DNA of 64,000 bases from Caldimicrobium sp. (GTDB lineage: Bacteria; Desulfobacterota; Thermodesulfobacteria; Thermodesulfobacteriales; Thermodesulfobacteriaceae): the NCBI GenBank assembly GCA_025060015.1, contig JANXDB010000009.1, forward strand, positions 1 through 64,000, read 5' to 3'. The notes under the pieces were generated by a model. It saw only the letters and a list, made by a program, of their open reading frames with translations, was not told the DNA's origin and did not search any database. The position numbers and the translations under genes are program-made. Shown here one piece after another: positions 1 to 7,342 of the stretch (within the stretch, counting starts at the first letter, position 1; every line of letters starts with the position of its first letter).

Positions 1-244
1 TCGATAGTAGCTCTACAAATACCAGAAAAGCTTTGACTGTGGCTTCGATGCCAAAGGAGTTATGAAATTCGATGGCCTTTAGTCTGAAGGCCACTTCTTT
101 TCTTTGGGATGCATCTTTGATGGCTTCAAGTCTTTGCAGCAATTTTAAGTCTTTGATGGGAGAAGGGGTTAGTGAGAAGCAAAACATAAAAGCATATTTG
201 GAGATATCCTCAAGAAAAATAGTAGGCTTTGAGGCTTTGATCAT
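1..244 (-). pseudogene. N-terminal part of a transposase/integrase, frameshifted, cut by the window edge
   Basis: Read on the minus strand from an ATG at 244, the frame encodes a protein containing SLTPSPIKDLKLLQRL followed by RKEVAFRLKAIEFHNSFGI, a helix-rich start like that of IS481/IS3-type transposases that carry an HTH and then an rve integrase core. After VKAF (about position 28) the frame must change to continue as GICRATI, which looks like the recognition helix of the HTH, so the gene seems to be frameshifted; the rest lies outside the window. A relic of the same N-terminus lies at 25405-25520. Family assignment rests on pattern resemblance only. A sequencing error instead of a real frameshift cannot be excluded. 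Confidence 0.55.
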
Positions 245-389
245 AAAGTTGCTAGCTACTACCTAAAATTAAGTTTGATTCTGTTGATTGGCACATACCA
301 AATCCAAAATCACCATTAATTGAACCAATATAAATCATCTATAGACCTTATGAAGACTTCGTATCACGAACAAGCATAGGACACAAATC

Positions 390-417
390 TTGTTTTTTTA
401 AAAAGAGATATTAAAAT
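390..417 (+). promoter_or_regulatory. Possible sigma-70 promoter of tRNA-Ser
   Basis: TTGTTT at 390-395 and TAAAAT at 412-417 are separated by 16 bases and sit 16 bases before the mature 5' end of the tRNA. The -10 is good, the -35 is weak. Confidence 0.35.
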
Positions 418-432
418 CATAATTTGATTTTT

Positions 433-524
433 GGAGGGGTGCCCGAGTGGACGAAGGGGTGCGACTGGAAATCGCATGTACGGGGCACAACCTCGTACCG
501 CGGGTTCGAATCCCGCCCCCTCCG
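433..524 (+). tRNA. tRNA-Ser (anticodon GGA)
   Basis: A 92-base class II tRNA. The acceptor arm GGAGGGG pairs with CCCCTCC, followed by a discriminator G. The anticodon stem TGCGA/TCGCA encloses the loop CTGGAAA, giving anticodon GGA for UCC/UCU codons. A long variable arm typical of tRNA-Ser follows (about 476-499), then a T arm with the loop TTCGAAT. The 3' CCA is not encoded. Confidence 0.95.
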
Positions 525-526
525 TT

Positions 527-616
527 TTTGGTTTTAGACAAGTGAAATAGTTAGTTTAACATCTATATATCACTAATTTCACCAAATTTTTATCTAAAAC
601 CAAATTTTTATCCAAA
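527..616. repeat. Inverted repeat and 18-base tandem repeat downstream of tRNA-Ser
   Basis: TTTGGTTTTAGA (527-538) is matched exactly in reverse complement at 593-604. An inner GTGAAAT (542-548) pairs with ATTTCAC (576-582), so the RNA could fold into a long imperfect hairpin right after the tRNA. Overlapping its right arm, an 18-base unit starting ACCAAATTTTTATC is duplicated head to tail (581-598 and 599-616) with one mismatch. It may be a processing or termination structure, or a relic of a small non-coding element. I see no gene in the rest of 525-781. Confidence 0.6.
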
Positions 617-781
617 CTGAAGCTTTCTCAATCTCACTAAACAATTGGCATGCTTAAAACTGATAAATTCATTTACATCAGTTTACTACGATTTCTTTAA
701 AATTTATCATTCAGAGCTTTAAAAAACTTATCCCTAAATAGTTCTAATCCTTATCATATACCTATCAAATATTTTTGAATG

Positions 782-809
782 TTGACAATAATAAAAGTAT
801 AGGTATCAT
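782..809 (+). promoter_or_regulatory. Sigma-70-type promoter of the P-type ATPase gene
   Basis: TTGACA at 782-787 and TATCAT at 804-809 with a 16-base spacer, 26 bases before the start codon. GGAGAGG (821-827) is the ribosome binding site. Confidence 0.6.
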
Positions 810-834
810 CTGACTTAACCGGAGAGGATAAACC

Positions 835-3507
835 ATGAACATCCTCGATTTCAAATTTCCCTATTTTTACAGTCAAAAAGAGATATTCGAATTGTTGAAT
901 AGTTCTCCTCAAGGGATCTCTCAAGAGGAGGCAATACAAAGATTAAGCCTATACGGATACAATGAAATTGAAGAAGAAAGAAGAATTCCAGTTCTTAAAC
1001 TTTTACTATCTCAGTTTTTAAATATACTTGTTTTAATCCTCCTACTCGCCTCTTTGATATCTCTCTATCTTGGAGAGAAAATCGAAGCTCTGGCCATAAT
1101 ATCCATAATTTTGATAGCAGGACTTTTGGGATTTTTACAGGAATATCAGGCTGAGAGGTCTCTAAAGGCTCTTAAAAAGCTGATTTTACCTTTTACCAGG
1201 GTCATTAGAAATGGAAAGACTGTTGAGATACCTGTCAGAGAGGTAGTTCCAGGAGATATAGTGATTTTAGAAGCCGGTGATAAGGTGCCTGCAGACGCAA
1301 GGCTAATAGAAGCATCCGATTTGGCAGTAGACGAGGCCATACTGACAGGAGAGTCCTATCCTGTGGAAAAAAGCATAGCTCCACTTTTGGAAGAGGATTT
1401 ACCACCTCACAGACAGACTAATATGGTTTTTATGGGCACCTCAGTTCTTAGAGGCAAAGCCAAAGCCATTGTCACCTCCACTGGGAAAAAAACTGAATTT
1501 GGTAAAATAGCCCTTCTTCTACAGAAGGTTGAAGAGAGAAAAACTCTTCTTCAAGTAAACTTAGAAAGAGCAAGTAAACAGTTAGGTTTCTACATTGTGA
1601 TCTTAGCCTTTGGTATTGGATCTATAGGTATTCTCAAAGGACATCCTCTTTCAGAGATGTTCCTCTGGAGCGTAGCCCTAGCTGTGGCTATGATACCAGA
1701 GGCTTTACCCGCAGTCACAACTATTTCTCTTGCCTTAGGTGTTAAACGCATGGCTTTGAAAAAGGCTTTAATCAGAAGGCTATCGGCTGTTGAGACCCTC
1801 GGCTCGGTGACGATCATTTGCTCTGATAAAACTGGAACCTTAACCAAAAATGAAATGACTGTCAAAAGAATCTACTGCGATGATGTTGAGTTGGAAATAA
1901 CAGGTGTGGGTTATGAACCAAAGGGTGAGATACTACCAACGAAAGATAACTTTGATTTAAGTTCTGAAACACTTCAACTGCTCCTCACGAATGCCCTCCT
2001 TTGCAATCACGCAGAGCTTCTCTACAACCCTGATGAAAATCACTGGTATATAAAGGGTGATCCTACAGAGGGAGCTCTTATTGTTCTTGGGGCTAAAGCT
2101 GGATTAAAAAAAGAGGCTCTCATGAGAAAGTATCCTCTGATATATGAAATTCCCTTTTCTTCCGAGAGGATGAAAATGACCACTGTGCACAGTATGGAAA
2201 ATCAATGGATAGTCTTTTCCAAAGGAGCTTTAGAAAAGATCCTTGAAGCATCCAGATTCTTACTTCTGAACTTAGAGATTCATCCATTAACTGAGGAACT
2301 CAAAGAAAAAATTCACCTGAAAGCACAGGAATTTTATGAGAAAGGATTTAGAGTCTTGGCTATGGGCTATAAGACCATACCAAGGGATAGTTCCCTTGAA
2401 AAAGTAGAAGAGGACCTCATCTTCCTTGGCTTCGTTGGCATGATAGATCCAGCACGTGAAGAGGTAAAAGAAGCGATTAGACATTGTTACACAGCGGGGA
2501 TCAAGCCCATCATGATAACAGGAGATCACAAGATCACTGCTACAGCCATAGGTAAAGAAATAGGCCTCTATAAAGGGGGACTAATACTAACGGGAGAGGA
2601 TTTAAGAAGGTTGAAAGAAGATGATCTTCAGAAAAAGGTTACCGAGGTGGAGATCTTTGCCAGGGTTTTACCTGAGGACAAGTTGAAGATAGTAAGGGCT
2701 TTGCAAAGACAGGGACAAGTGGTGGCTATGACCGGGGATGGAGTGAATGATGCCCCTGCCCTGAAACAAGCTGATATAGGTATTGCCATGGGAATCACTG
2801 GGACTGAGGTAGCTAAAGAGGCAAGTGAGATGGTTCTTCTGGAGGAGAATTTCGTCACCATTGTGAAGGCCATTGAAGAGGGAAGGACAATCTTTGCCAA
2901 TATAAGAAAGTTTCTTGTCTATCTCTTGACAGGAAACTTAGCCACTGTATTGGCTTTGACCATAGCTCTTATACTTGATTTTCCCCTTCCTCTTACGGCT
3001 TTACAGATACTCTTCATTAATCTCCTAATGGATGGAACACCGGCCATAGCTCTTGGTGTAGAGCCACCTGAACCAGGCATTATGAAAAGAGCCCCTCGCT
3101 CTCCAAAGGAGGGCATCTTGGATAGAGATAGTATCCTCTTCATCGCATCCATGGGATCTTTTATTGCCCTTTTGATCCTTACTCTTTATTATTTCTATCT
3201 TCAGAAAAACCCACACCTTGCCAATAGTGTATTTTTTGCGGGTATTATAACTTTCAGACTTGTCAACGCACTCAACTGTAGGTCACTAAGGGAGAGCTTT
3301 TTTAAACTGGGATTCTTCAGTAACAAATGGCTTATTCTAGCCTTGGGCACCTCCTTTCTGCTAATGCAGGCAGTCATGTACTCTCCACTAAGTGAGATCT
3401 TTTCCCTAAATCCCTTAGGCTGGAAGGACTGGCTCCTTCTGCTTTTGATAGCCTCTTTTATTCTCATAGTTGATGAAATTAAAAAGAATTTTTTTCAAAG
3501 AAATTAG
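835..3507 (+). CDS. P-type cation-translocating ATPase (Ca2+-ATPase-like, P2 subfamily)
   Basis: An 890-residue integral membrane ion pump that couples ATP hydrolysis to cation transport. Domains in order: N-terminal cation ATPase domain (about 10-75), M1-M2, actuator domain with the TGES loop (within LTGESYPV, about 173), M3-M4 with the ion-site motif IPEALP (about 288), phosphorylation site DKTGTLTK with the aspartate at residue 331, nucleotide-binding domain with KGDPTEG, the hinge TGDGVNDAPALKQ, and M5-M10 with NLLMDGTPAIALGVEP, which keeps the Asn and Asp used for Ca2+ in SERCA-type pumps. Length matches PacL/Ca2+-ATPases. The ion is inferred: Ca2+ most likely, Mn2+ or Na+ possible. The start is fixed by GGAGAGG eight bases upstream. 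It has its own promoter. Confidence 0.9.
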   Translation: MNILDFKFPYFYSQKEIFELLNSSPQGISQEEAIQRLSLYGYNEIEEERRIPVLKLLLSQFLNILVLILLLASLISLYLGEKIEALAIISIILIAGLLGFLQEYQAERSLKALKKLILPFTRVIRNGKTVEIPVREVVPGDIVILEAGDKVPADARLIEASDLAVDEAILTGESYPVEKSIAPLLEEDLPPHRQTNMVFMGTSVLRGKAKAIVTSTGKKTEFGKIALLLQKVEERKTLLQVNLERASKQLGFYIVILAFGIGSIGILKGHPLSEMFLWSVALAVAMIPEALPAVTTISLALGVKRMALKKALIRRLSAVETLGSVTIICSDKTGTLTKNEMTVKRIYCDDVELEITGVGYEPKGEILPTKDNFDLSSETLQLLLTNALLCNHAELLYNPDENHWYIKGDPTEGALIVLGAKAGLKKEALMRKYPLIYEIPFSSERMKMTTVHSMENQWIVFSKGALEKILEASRFLLLNLEIHPLTEELKEKIHLKAQEFYEKGFRVLAMGYKTIPRDSSLEKVEEDLIFLGFVGMIDPAREEVKEAIRHCYTAGIKPIMITGDHKITATAIGKEIGLYKGGLILTGEDLRRLKEDDLQKKVTEVEIFARVLPEDKLKIVRALQRQGQVVAMTGDGVNDAPALKQADIGIAMGITGTEVAKEASEMVLLEENFVTIVKAIEEGRTIFANIRKFLVYLLTGNLATVLALTIALILDFPLPLTALQILFINLLMDGTPAIALGVEPPEPGIMKRAPRSPKEGILDRDSILFIASMGSFIALLILTLYYFYLQKNPHLANSVFFAGIITFRLVNALNCRSLRESFFKLGFFSNKWLILALGTSFLLMQAVMYSPLSEIFSLNPLGWKDWLLLLLIASFILIVDEIKKNFFQRN

Positions 3508-3518
3508 CTTAATTTTTG

Positions 3519-3546
3519 TTGACTTTTTCCGATTATTCAATAAAAT
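3519..3546 (+). promoter_or_regulatory. Promoter predicted to give a leaderless mRNA for the WPFY-repeat protein
   Basis: TTGACT (3519-3524), a 16-base spacer and TAAAAT (3541-3546). The -10 ends only 11 bases before the ATG at 3558, so transcription would start within a few bases of the start codon. No Shine-Dalgarno sequence is visible. Confidence 0.5.
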
Positions 3547-3557
3547 AAAACCAAATT

Positions 3558-5057
3558 ATGTGTCATATACGACTACTTCTATTTTTTCTATTTGTAATAC
3601 TCTATTTTGTCTCTCCCCTTTACAGTTACGAAGACTCTAAAGAGGTAAGATTTAATCTCTGGCCTCTATTGGTTTATTCCAATGATAAGGAAAAGGGAAT
3701 AAAAAGATTAGAAATCTTTGGACCATTTGTAGCTCGGTATCACTTAGAGGAGGAAAACAGTACTTATGTCAGACCCTTCTACTCTAAAGTTCAAACACCA
3801 AGGGAGGACAAGGCCTTTTTTTTATCACCTTTGGGGCTATACCGTTCTGACAATGAAACCACAACCTACAAACTAATTCCCCTTGTCAATCGGAGAATTG
3901 AAAAGGTTCCCTCTGAAGACAAGGTTGGGTCCAAATGGGAGTTCTTTCCTGTATTTTTTGGTAAAACCGCTGACAATAAAACTTACGGGGGAATTTTCCC
4001 TATCTATGGCAAATTTAGAGAGCGTTTTGGAAGAGAAGAAATATCATTTTTCCTCTGGCCTATATACTCGAGGGTAACCTATGAGGAGTACACAGCTTAC
4101 AACATTCTTTGGCCCATAGGTAGATTTGCCAAAGCTAATGATCCAAAGGAGGAGGCACTCTACGGAGGTTTTAAAATTTGGCCCTTTTATGGACATTTCA
4201 GAGAAGGAGCAGAGGAGAGAAAATTTGTGCTGTGGCCCTTTTACATAAGAAATACTTATAAAGATGACATAGGAAACTTCGAGGAGAAGTTCTGGATTTT
4301 TCCCTTTTACGGTAAAGAAAAAACAGAGAGTTATGAAAAAGTTGTTTACATCTGGCCATTTTATCAAAGAGTCTGTGCTCAAGATCCCTTTTATGAGCAA
4401 GTTGATGCCCCATGGCCCTTCTACAGGCATATCAAGGGGGAAAAAATTCATGGGAAAAGGTTTTGGCCCCTTTACGGCTATGTTAAAAAAGAAGAATCCT
4501 TTGATTCCTTCATCCTGTGGCCCCTTTACTTCTACAAAGAGGACAATTTCTCCAAAGGCAATCATACTTATTTGGAAATAGAACATCGTTTTTTATTGCT
4601 TTCAAAGTTTAACAAAATTCTCAAAAGAGATCGATTGATCCAACAGGAACTTCGCCTATGGCCTATTTATTTCAACTTTGAAAATCAGGAAACTCAGATT
4701 AGAGCTGATTACTTTCCAGCCATCTTACCGTTATATGACGAGGGCATGGAGAGAAATTACGGTGCTCTACTGAAGATCATTGAGAACTATCAAAAAGCAG
4801 ATTACAGACTTATCAAAATCCTTTGGGGTCTCTATAGATATGAAAAAAAGGGACAAAGAGAGGTTCAGGAACTTGCCTTTATATTAAGAAGTGTAAAAGA
4901 TGAAAACACCAGCTATGTGGAATTTTTTGAGGGGCTTTTTGGATTTGGTAAGATCGATAAGCACCCTGTTTTTAAAATCTTTTTTATGAATATTCTGCCA
5001 AGGAGAGAGGGAAACCTAAATGTGTCCAAAGATAGCCATCTATCCGGGGACCTTTGA
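3558..5057 (+). CDS. Exported protein made of about 17-19 aromatic-proline (WPFY/WPLY/FPIY) repeats, function unknown
   Basis: 499 residues. An N-terminal hydrophobic stretch (LLLFFLFVILYFVSPLYSY) looks like a signal peptide. The rest is a chain of short units spaced about 20-35 residues, each centred on a hydrophobic-W/F-P-hydrophobic-Y core: LWPLLVY, IFPIYGKF, LWPIYSRV, IWPFYGHF, LWPFYIRN, IFPFYGKE, IWPFYQRV, PWPFYRHI, FWPLYGYV, LWPLYFYK, LWPIYFNF and others. The units alternate with charged turns, which suggests stacked beta-strands (beta-solenoid or barrel) in the periplasm or outer membrane. I do not recognise an enzyme domain. The start has no Shine-Dalgarno sequence but lies directly after a promoter. 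The 3' end overlaps coaD by 38 bases. Function is unknown; the fold is inference. Confidence 0.75.
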   Translation: MCHIRLLLFFLFVILYFVSPLYSYEDSKEVRFNLWPLLVYSNDKEKGIKRLEIFGPFVARYHLEEENSTYVRPFYSKVQTPREDKAFFLSPLGLYRSDNETTTYKLIPLVNRRIEKVPSEDKVGSKWEFFPVFFGKTADNKTYGGIFPIYGKFRERFGREEISFFLWPIYSRVTYEEYTAYNILWPIGRFAKANDPKEEALYGGFKIWPFYGHFREGAEERKFVLWPFYIRNTYKDDIGNFEEKFWIFPFYGKEKTESYEKVVYIWPFYQRVCAQDPFYEQVDAPWPFYRHIKGEKIHGKRFWPLYGYVKKEESFDSFILWPLYFYKEDNFSKGNHTYLEIEHRFLLLSKFNKILKRDRLIQQELRLWPIYFNFENQETQIRADYFPAILPLYDEGMERNYGALLKIIENYQKADYRLIKILWGLYRYEKKGQREVQELAFILRSVKDENTSYVEFFEGLFGFGKIDKHPVFKIFFMNILPRREGNLNVSKDSHLSGDL

Positions 5058-5511
5058 TCCAATTACCAATGGACATTTAGATCTAATTAAAAGAGCTCTT
5101 CAATTTTTTGATAGAATAATCTTAGCTATTGGCGAAAATCCTGCTAAAACTCCCCTTTTTACTACCGAAGAGAGACTTTTTATGGCCAAAAAAGCCCTCG
5201 AGGATCTTCAGCTCACTGACAGAGTAGAAGTAGAGAGTTTTTCAGGTTTATTGGTAGAATTTGCTAAAAAAAAGAGGGCCTGTGTCATTATTAGGGGACT
5301 GAGAGCAGTGTCTGATTTTGAATACGAAATGCAATTGGCACTTATGAATCGTAAACTTTCAAACTCTATAGACACCATCTTTCTCATGCCAAGCCTTAGG
5401 TATATCTTTCTCAGTTCCTCCATCATAAAAGAGGCTGCTAAATTCGGTGGACAGGTGGAAGACCTTGTTCCCAAAATAGTTGTGGAAAAACTCAAAGATA
5501 AATTCTCTTAA
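5020..5511 (+). CDS. coaD: Phosphopantetheine adenylyltransferase
   Basis: Catalyses the penultimate step of coenzyme A synthesis, the transfer of AMP from ATP to 4'-phosphopantetheine. 163 residues, normal for CoaD. The N-terminal nucleotidyltransferase signature YPGTFDPITNGH (about 8-19, with the T/HxGH-type NGH) is intact, followed by the IIRGLRAVSDFEYE segment (about 89-102) that forms the substrate pocket and the C-terminal S-S-I-I-K-E motif (about 128-133). The ATG at 5020 places the signature at the usual distance from the N-terminus and lies inside the end of the upstream repeat-protein gene, so translation is probably coupled. The next gene starts in a TAATG overlap. Confidence 0.95.
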   Translation: MCPKIAIYPGTFDPITNGHLDLIKRALQFFDRIILAIGENPAKTPLFTTEERLFMAKKALEDLQLTDRVEVESFSGLLVEFAKKKRACVIIRGLRAVSDFEYEMQLALMNRKLSNSIDTIFLMPSLRYIFLSSSIIKEAAKFGGQVEDLVPKIVVEKLKDKFS

Positions 5512-6209
5512 TGATCAGAATTGTCTCAATTTTTCTATCGTGCTTGATACTTCACAGCACCTCAGCTAAGGCAGAATTTAAATTGTATTACGAAATATTC
5601 TACGGCCCTGTGAAATTGGGAGAAAGTCAAATTTCAATTGATAACAAAAAATATGTAGCTGAGGCCAGAACAACGGGTATTGGAAACACTATTTATCCCT
5701 ATTTTGCAAAATGGACCACGGAGATCAATGCCCATGGATATCCAATTAAAAGTCACATCTTTTCAAAAGATCGCTTTAAAGAGAGAGAAAAAATCATTGC
5801 CTTTGATCCTCAACAAAAAACAGTGCATCTACAGAAACTCCTGCCAAAGAGAAAAACGAAAACCATTCTTCTTCCCTTTCCACTGTATGACGAGCTTACT
5901 GCCTTTGTATCCTCTTGGTACTTGAATTTCAACAACACCTCAGTTCACGAATTACCACTATATATAGATGAAGAAAGACACATGGTTAAAATAAATTACA
6001 AAAGGAGTCTCTCCTGCACCTTTCATAACAAAACCTATTCATGCTTGGAAATACAGGCCCTCTTGCCTGATAAAAGTGAACTTTTAAGACGATCAAAAGA
6101 GGTTTTAATCCTCCTGTGGAAAGAGGAGAGTATTCCTTTGGAAATTAAAGGAGTAATCCCAATCTTTGGTAGTTTGACTGCCAGATTGAAAACCTATTCC
6201 AGGAATTAA
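5511..6209 (+). CDS. DUF3108 domain-containing exported protein
   Basis: 232 residues with an N-terminal signal peptide (LSCLILHSTSAKA, cleavage expected after about residue 21). The mature part fits DUF3108: a beta-rich start (FKLYYEIFYGPVKLGESQIS), a central ISSYLN-like region seen here as AFVSSWYLNF (about 131-140), and a basic C-terminus. DUF3108 proteins are periplasmic or outer-membrane-associated and no reaction is established for them. The start codon overlaps the coaD stop (TAATG). The 3' end overlaps the convergent J-domain gene by four bases. Confidence 0.8.
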   Translation: MIRIVSIFLSCLILHSTSAKAEFKLYYEIFYGPVKLGESQISIDNKKYVAEARTTGIGNTIYPYFAKWTTEINAHGYPIKSHIFSKDRFKEREKIIAFDPQQKTVHLQKLLPKRKTKTILLPFPLYDELTAFVSSWYLNFNNTSVHELPLYIDEERHMVKINYKRSLSCTFHNKTYSCLEIQALLPDKSELLRRSKEVLILLWKEESIPLEIKGVIPIFGSLTARLKTYSRN

Positions 6210-7111
6210 AAGCGAATCTTTAAGAAGTCCTCCATCAGTTTTCTGACCTTTACAAAGGCCTCGTGACTGCCTCCTCTATCTGGATGTAATTCCAAAATCT
6301 TGGCCCTAAAGATCTTTAAAACCTCCCTTTTTGACAGAGAGAGTAACTTGTCTACGGATATATTTAAATTCCGAGATACTTCCAGGTAAAGACTCTCTTC
6401 GAAGACATGGTAACTCCTTGGCACCCTGGTCCTAGGTATGGCATCAAAATAGAACCACACATAGCGAGAAAGATAGGAAGAGAGAACTTTATCGCTAGAT
6501 AGATCCATAAAATACTGAGGATCTTCAGCGATCTTACAGAGACCTTCCATAAAGAATGTATCCCTCTCTTCAGGACTTGAAGCTTTCCCCAAAGAAAAGA
6601 TAGATAGAAGGTAACGAGACTTTTCCCTAAAGGTAAGACGATCCTCCATGTCCCAAATCATGTTTTCTATTTCATCTCGAGACTTAAAAAGTAACCTCTC
6701 AAAAAAGGGATATTTTTGTTGTATGAGCCTTTTGGGATCACGGTGATCTAGTTTAATTGCTATTAACCTTATTCTGTCAAACCAATGTATGTCATCAAGA
6801 TTGAAGTCTCTTCTGTTAGTGTTTTTTGGTTGTCTTTTAGATAGAGAGAATCTCACCCATTTCTGAGCTTCTGGATTTAAAAATCGAAGGAAAAGTTCCT
6901 CCAACTGGAATTGATCAGTTTTTTTGCCAATCTTTGCCAATTCATCTTCTAAATCAATAGAAAAGGCAACTTCACTGTAATAGGTGATAAAATTAGCTGG
7001 ATTTGAGCCTAAATCAAAAAGGACTCTACTTTTATAGAATGGCGCCTCATAATAGGACTCATTGATTCTATAGACGTAACCAATGGGTGTAATTTTACGA
7101 CTAATATACAT
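6206..7111 (-). CDS. J-domain protein (C-terminal DnaJ-like domain)
   Basis: 301 residues, no signal peptide, so cytoplasmic. The last 50 or so residues form a J-domain-like helix pair with the HPD tripeptide (ILELHPDRGGSHEAF), which in this family stimulates the ATPase of DnaK/Hsp70. The N-terminal 240 residues are charged and helical and match no domain I recognise. A C-terminal rather than N-terminal J domain is unusual for DnaJ itself, so this is probably a specialised co-chaperone with its own client-binding part. No good Shine-Dalgarno sequence precedes the ATG; instead GGGGC-TCCT-GCCCC can form a small hairpin just upstream. It follows the ferredoxin gene in the same direction with a 27-base gap. 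Confidence 0.75.
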   Translation of the reverse strand: MYISRKITPIGYVYRINESYYEAPFYKSRVLFDLGSNPANFITYYSEVAFSIDLEDELAKIGKKTDQFQLEELFLRFLNPEAQKWVRFSLSKRQPKNTNRRDFNLDDIHWFDRIRLIAIKLDHRDPKRLIQQKYPFFERLLFKSRDEIENMIWDMEDRLTFREKSRYLLSIFSLGKASSPEERDTFFMEGLCKIAEDPQYFMDLSSDKVLSSYLSRYVWFYFDAIPRTRVPRSYHVFEESLYLEVSRNLNISVDKLLSLSKREVLKIFRAKILELHPDRGGSHEAFVKVRKLMEDFLKIRF

Positions 7112-7138
7112 AAGGGGGGCAGGAGCCCCACCTCTCCC

Positions 7139-7327
7139 CTAAATTTCTCTCACTTCAATAGACCCGGTAGGGCAAACCTCTACACAGGTCATACATCCAA
7201 GACAATCTTCAGGTCTTGATATGACAGGCTTATCATCTGAACCTTTGTCATAGACCTGAGCTGGACAGGACTCAATACAGGAACCACAGGCATCACAGGT
7301 GTCATAATTAACCGTGATTTCAAACAT
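7139..7327 (-). CDS. Small 2[4Fe-4S] ferredoxin
   Basis: 62 residues. Two cluster-binding motifs are present: CDACGSCIESCP (about 11-22) and CLGCMTCVEVCP (about 43-54), each CxxCxxCxxxCP, as in dicluster bacterial ferredoxins. It is a soluble electron carrier, and its place behind dsrN and dsrMKJOP suggests it serves sulfite reduction or the associated redox metabolism. Small ferredoxin genes next to dsr genes are common in sulfate reducers. A strong GGAGGTGTG precedes the ATG. It follows dsrN by 15 bases and is probably cotranscribed. Confidence 0.92.
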   Translation of the reverse strand: MFEITVNYDTCDACGSCIESCPAQVYDKGSDDKPVISRPEDCLGCMTCVEVCPTGSIEVREI

Positions 7328-7342
7328 ATCACACCTCCTCCT

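Noticed and set aside
581-616. The tandem repeats as the start of a CRISPR array
   Set aside because: Only two 18-base units with no spacers; no cas genes in the window.
4044-4586. A 180-residue open frame on the minus strand inside the WPFY-repeat gene
   Set aside because: It is the antisense shadow of the repeats (its regular VKGP pattern is the complement of WPFY codons) and has no ribosome binding site.
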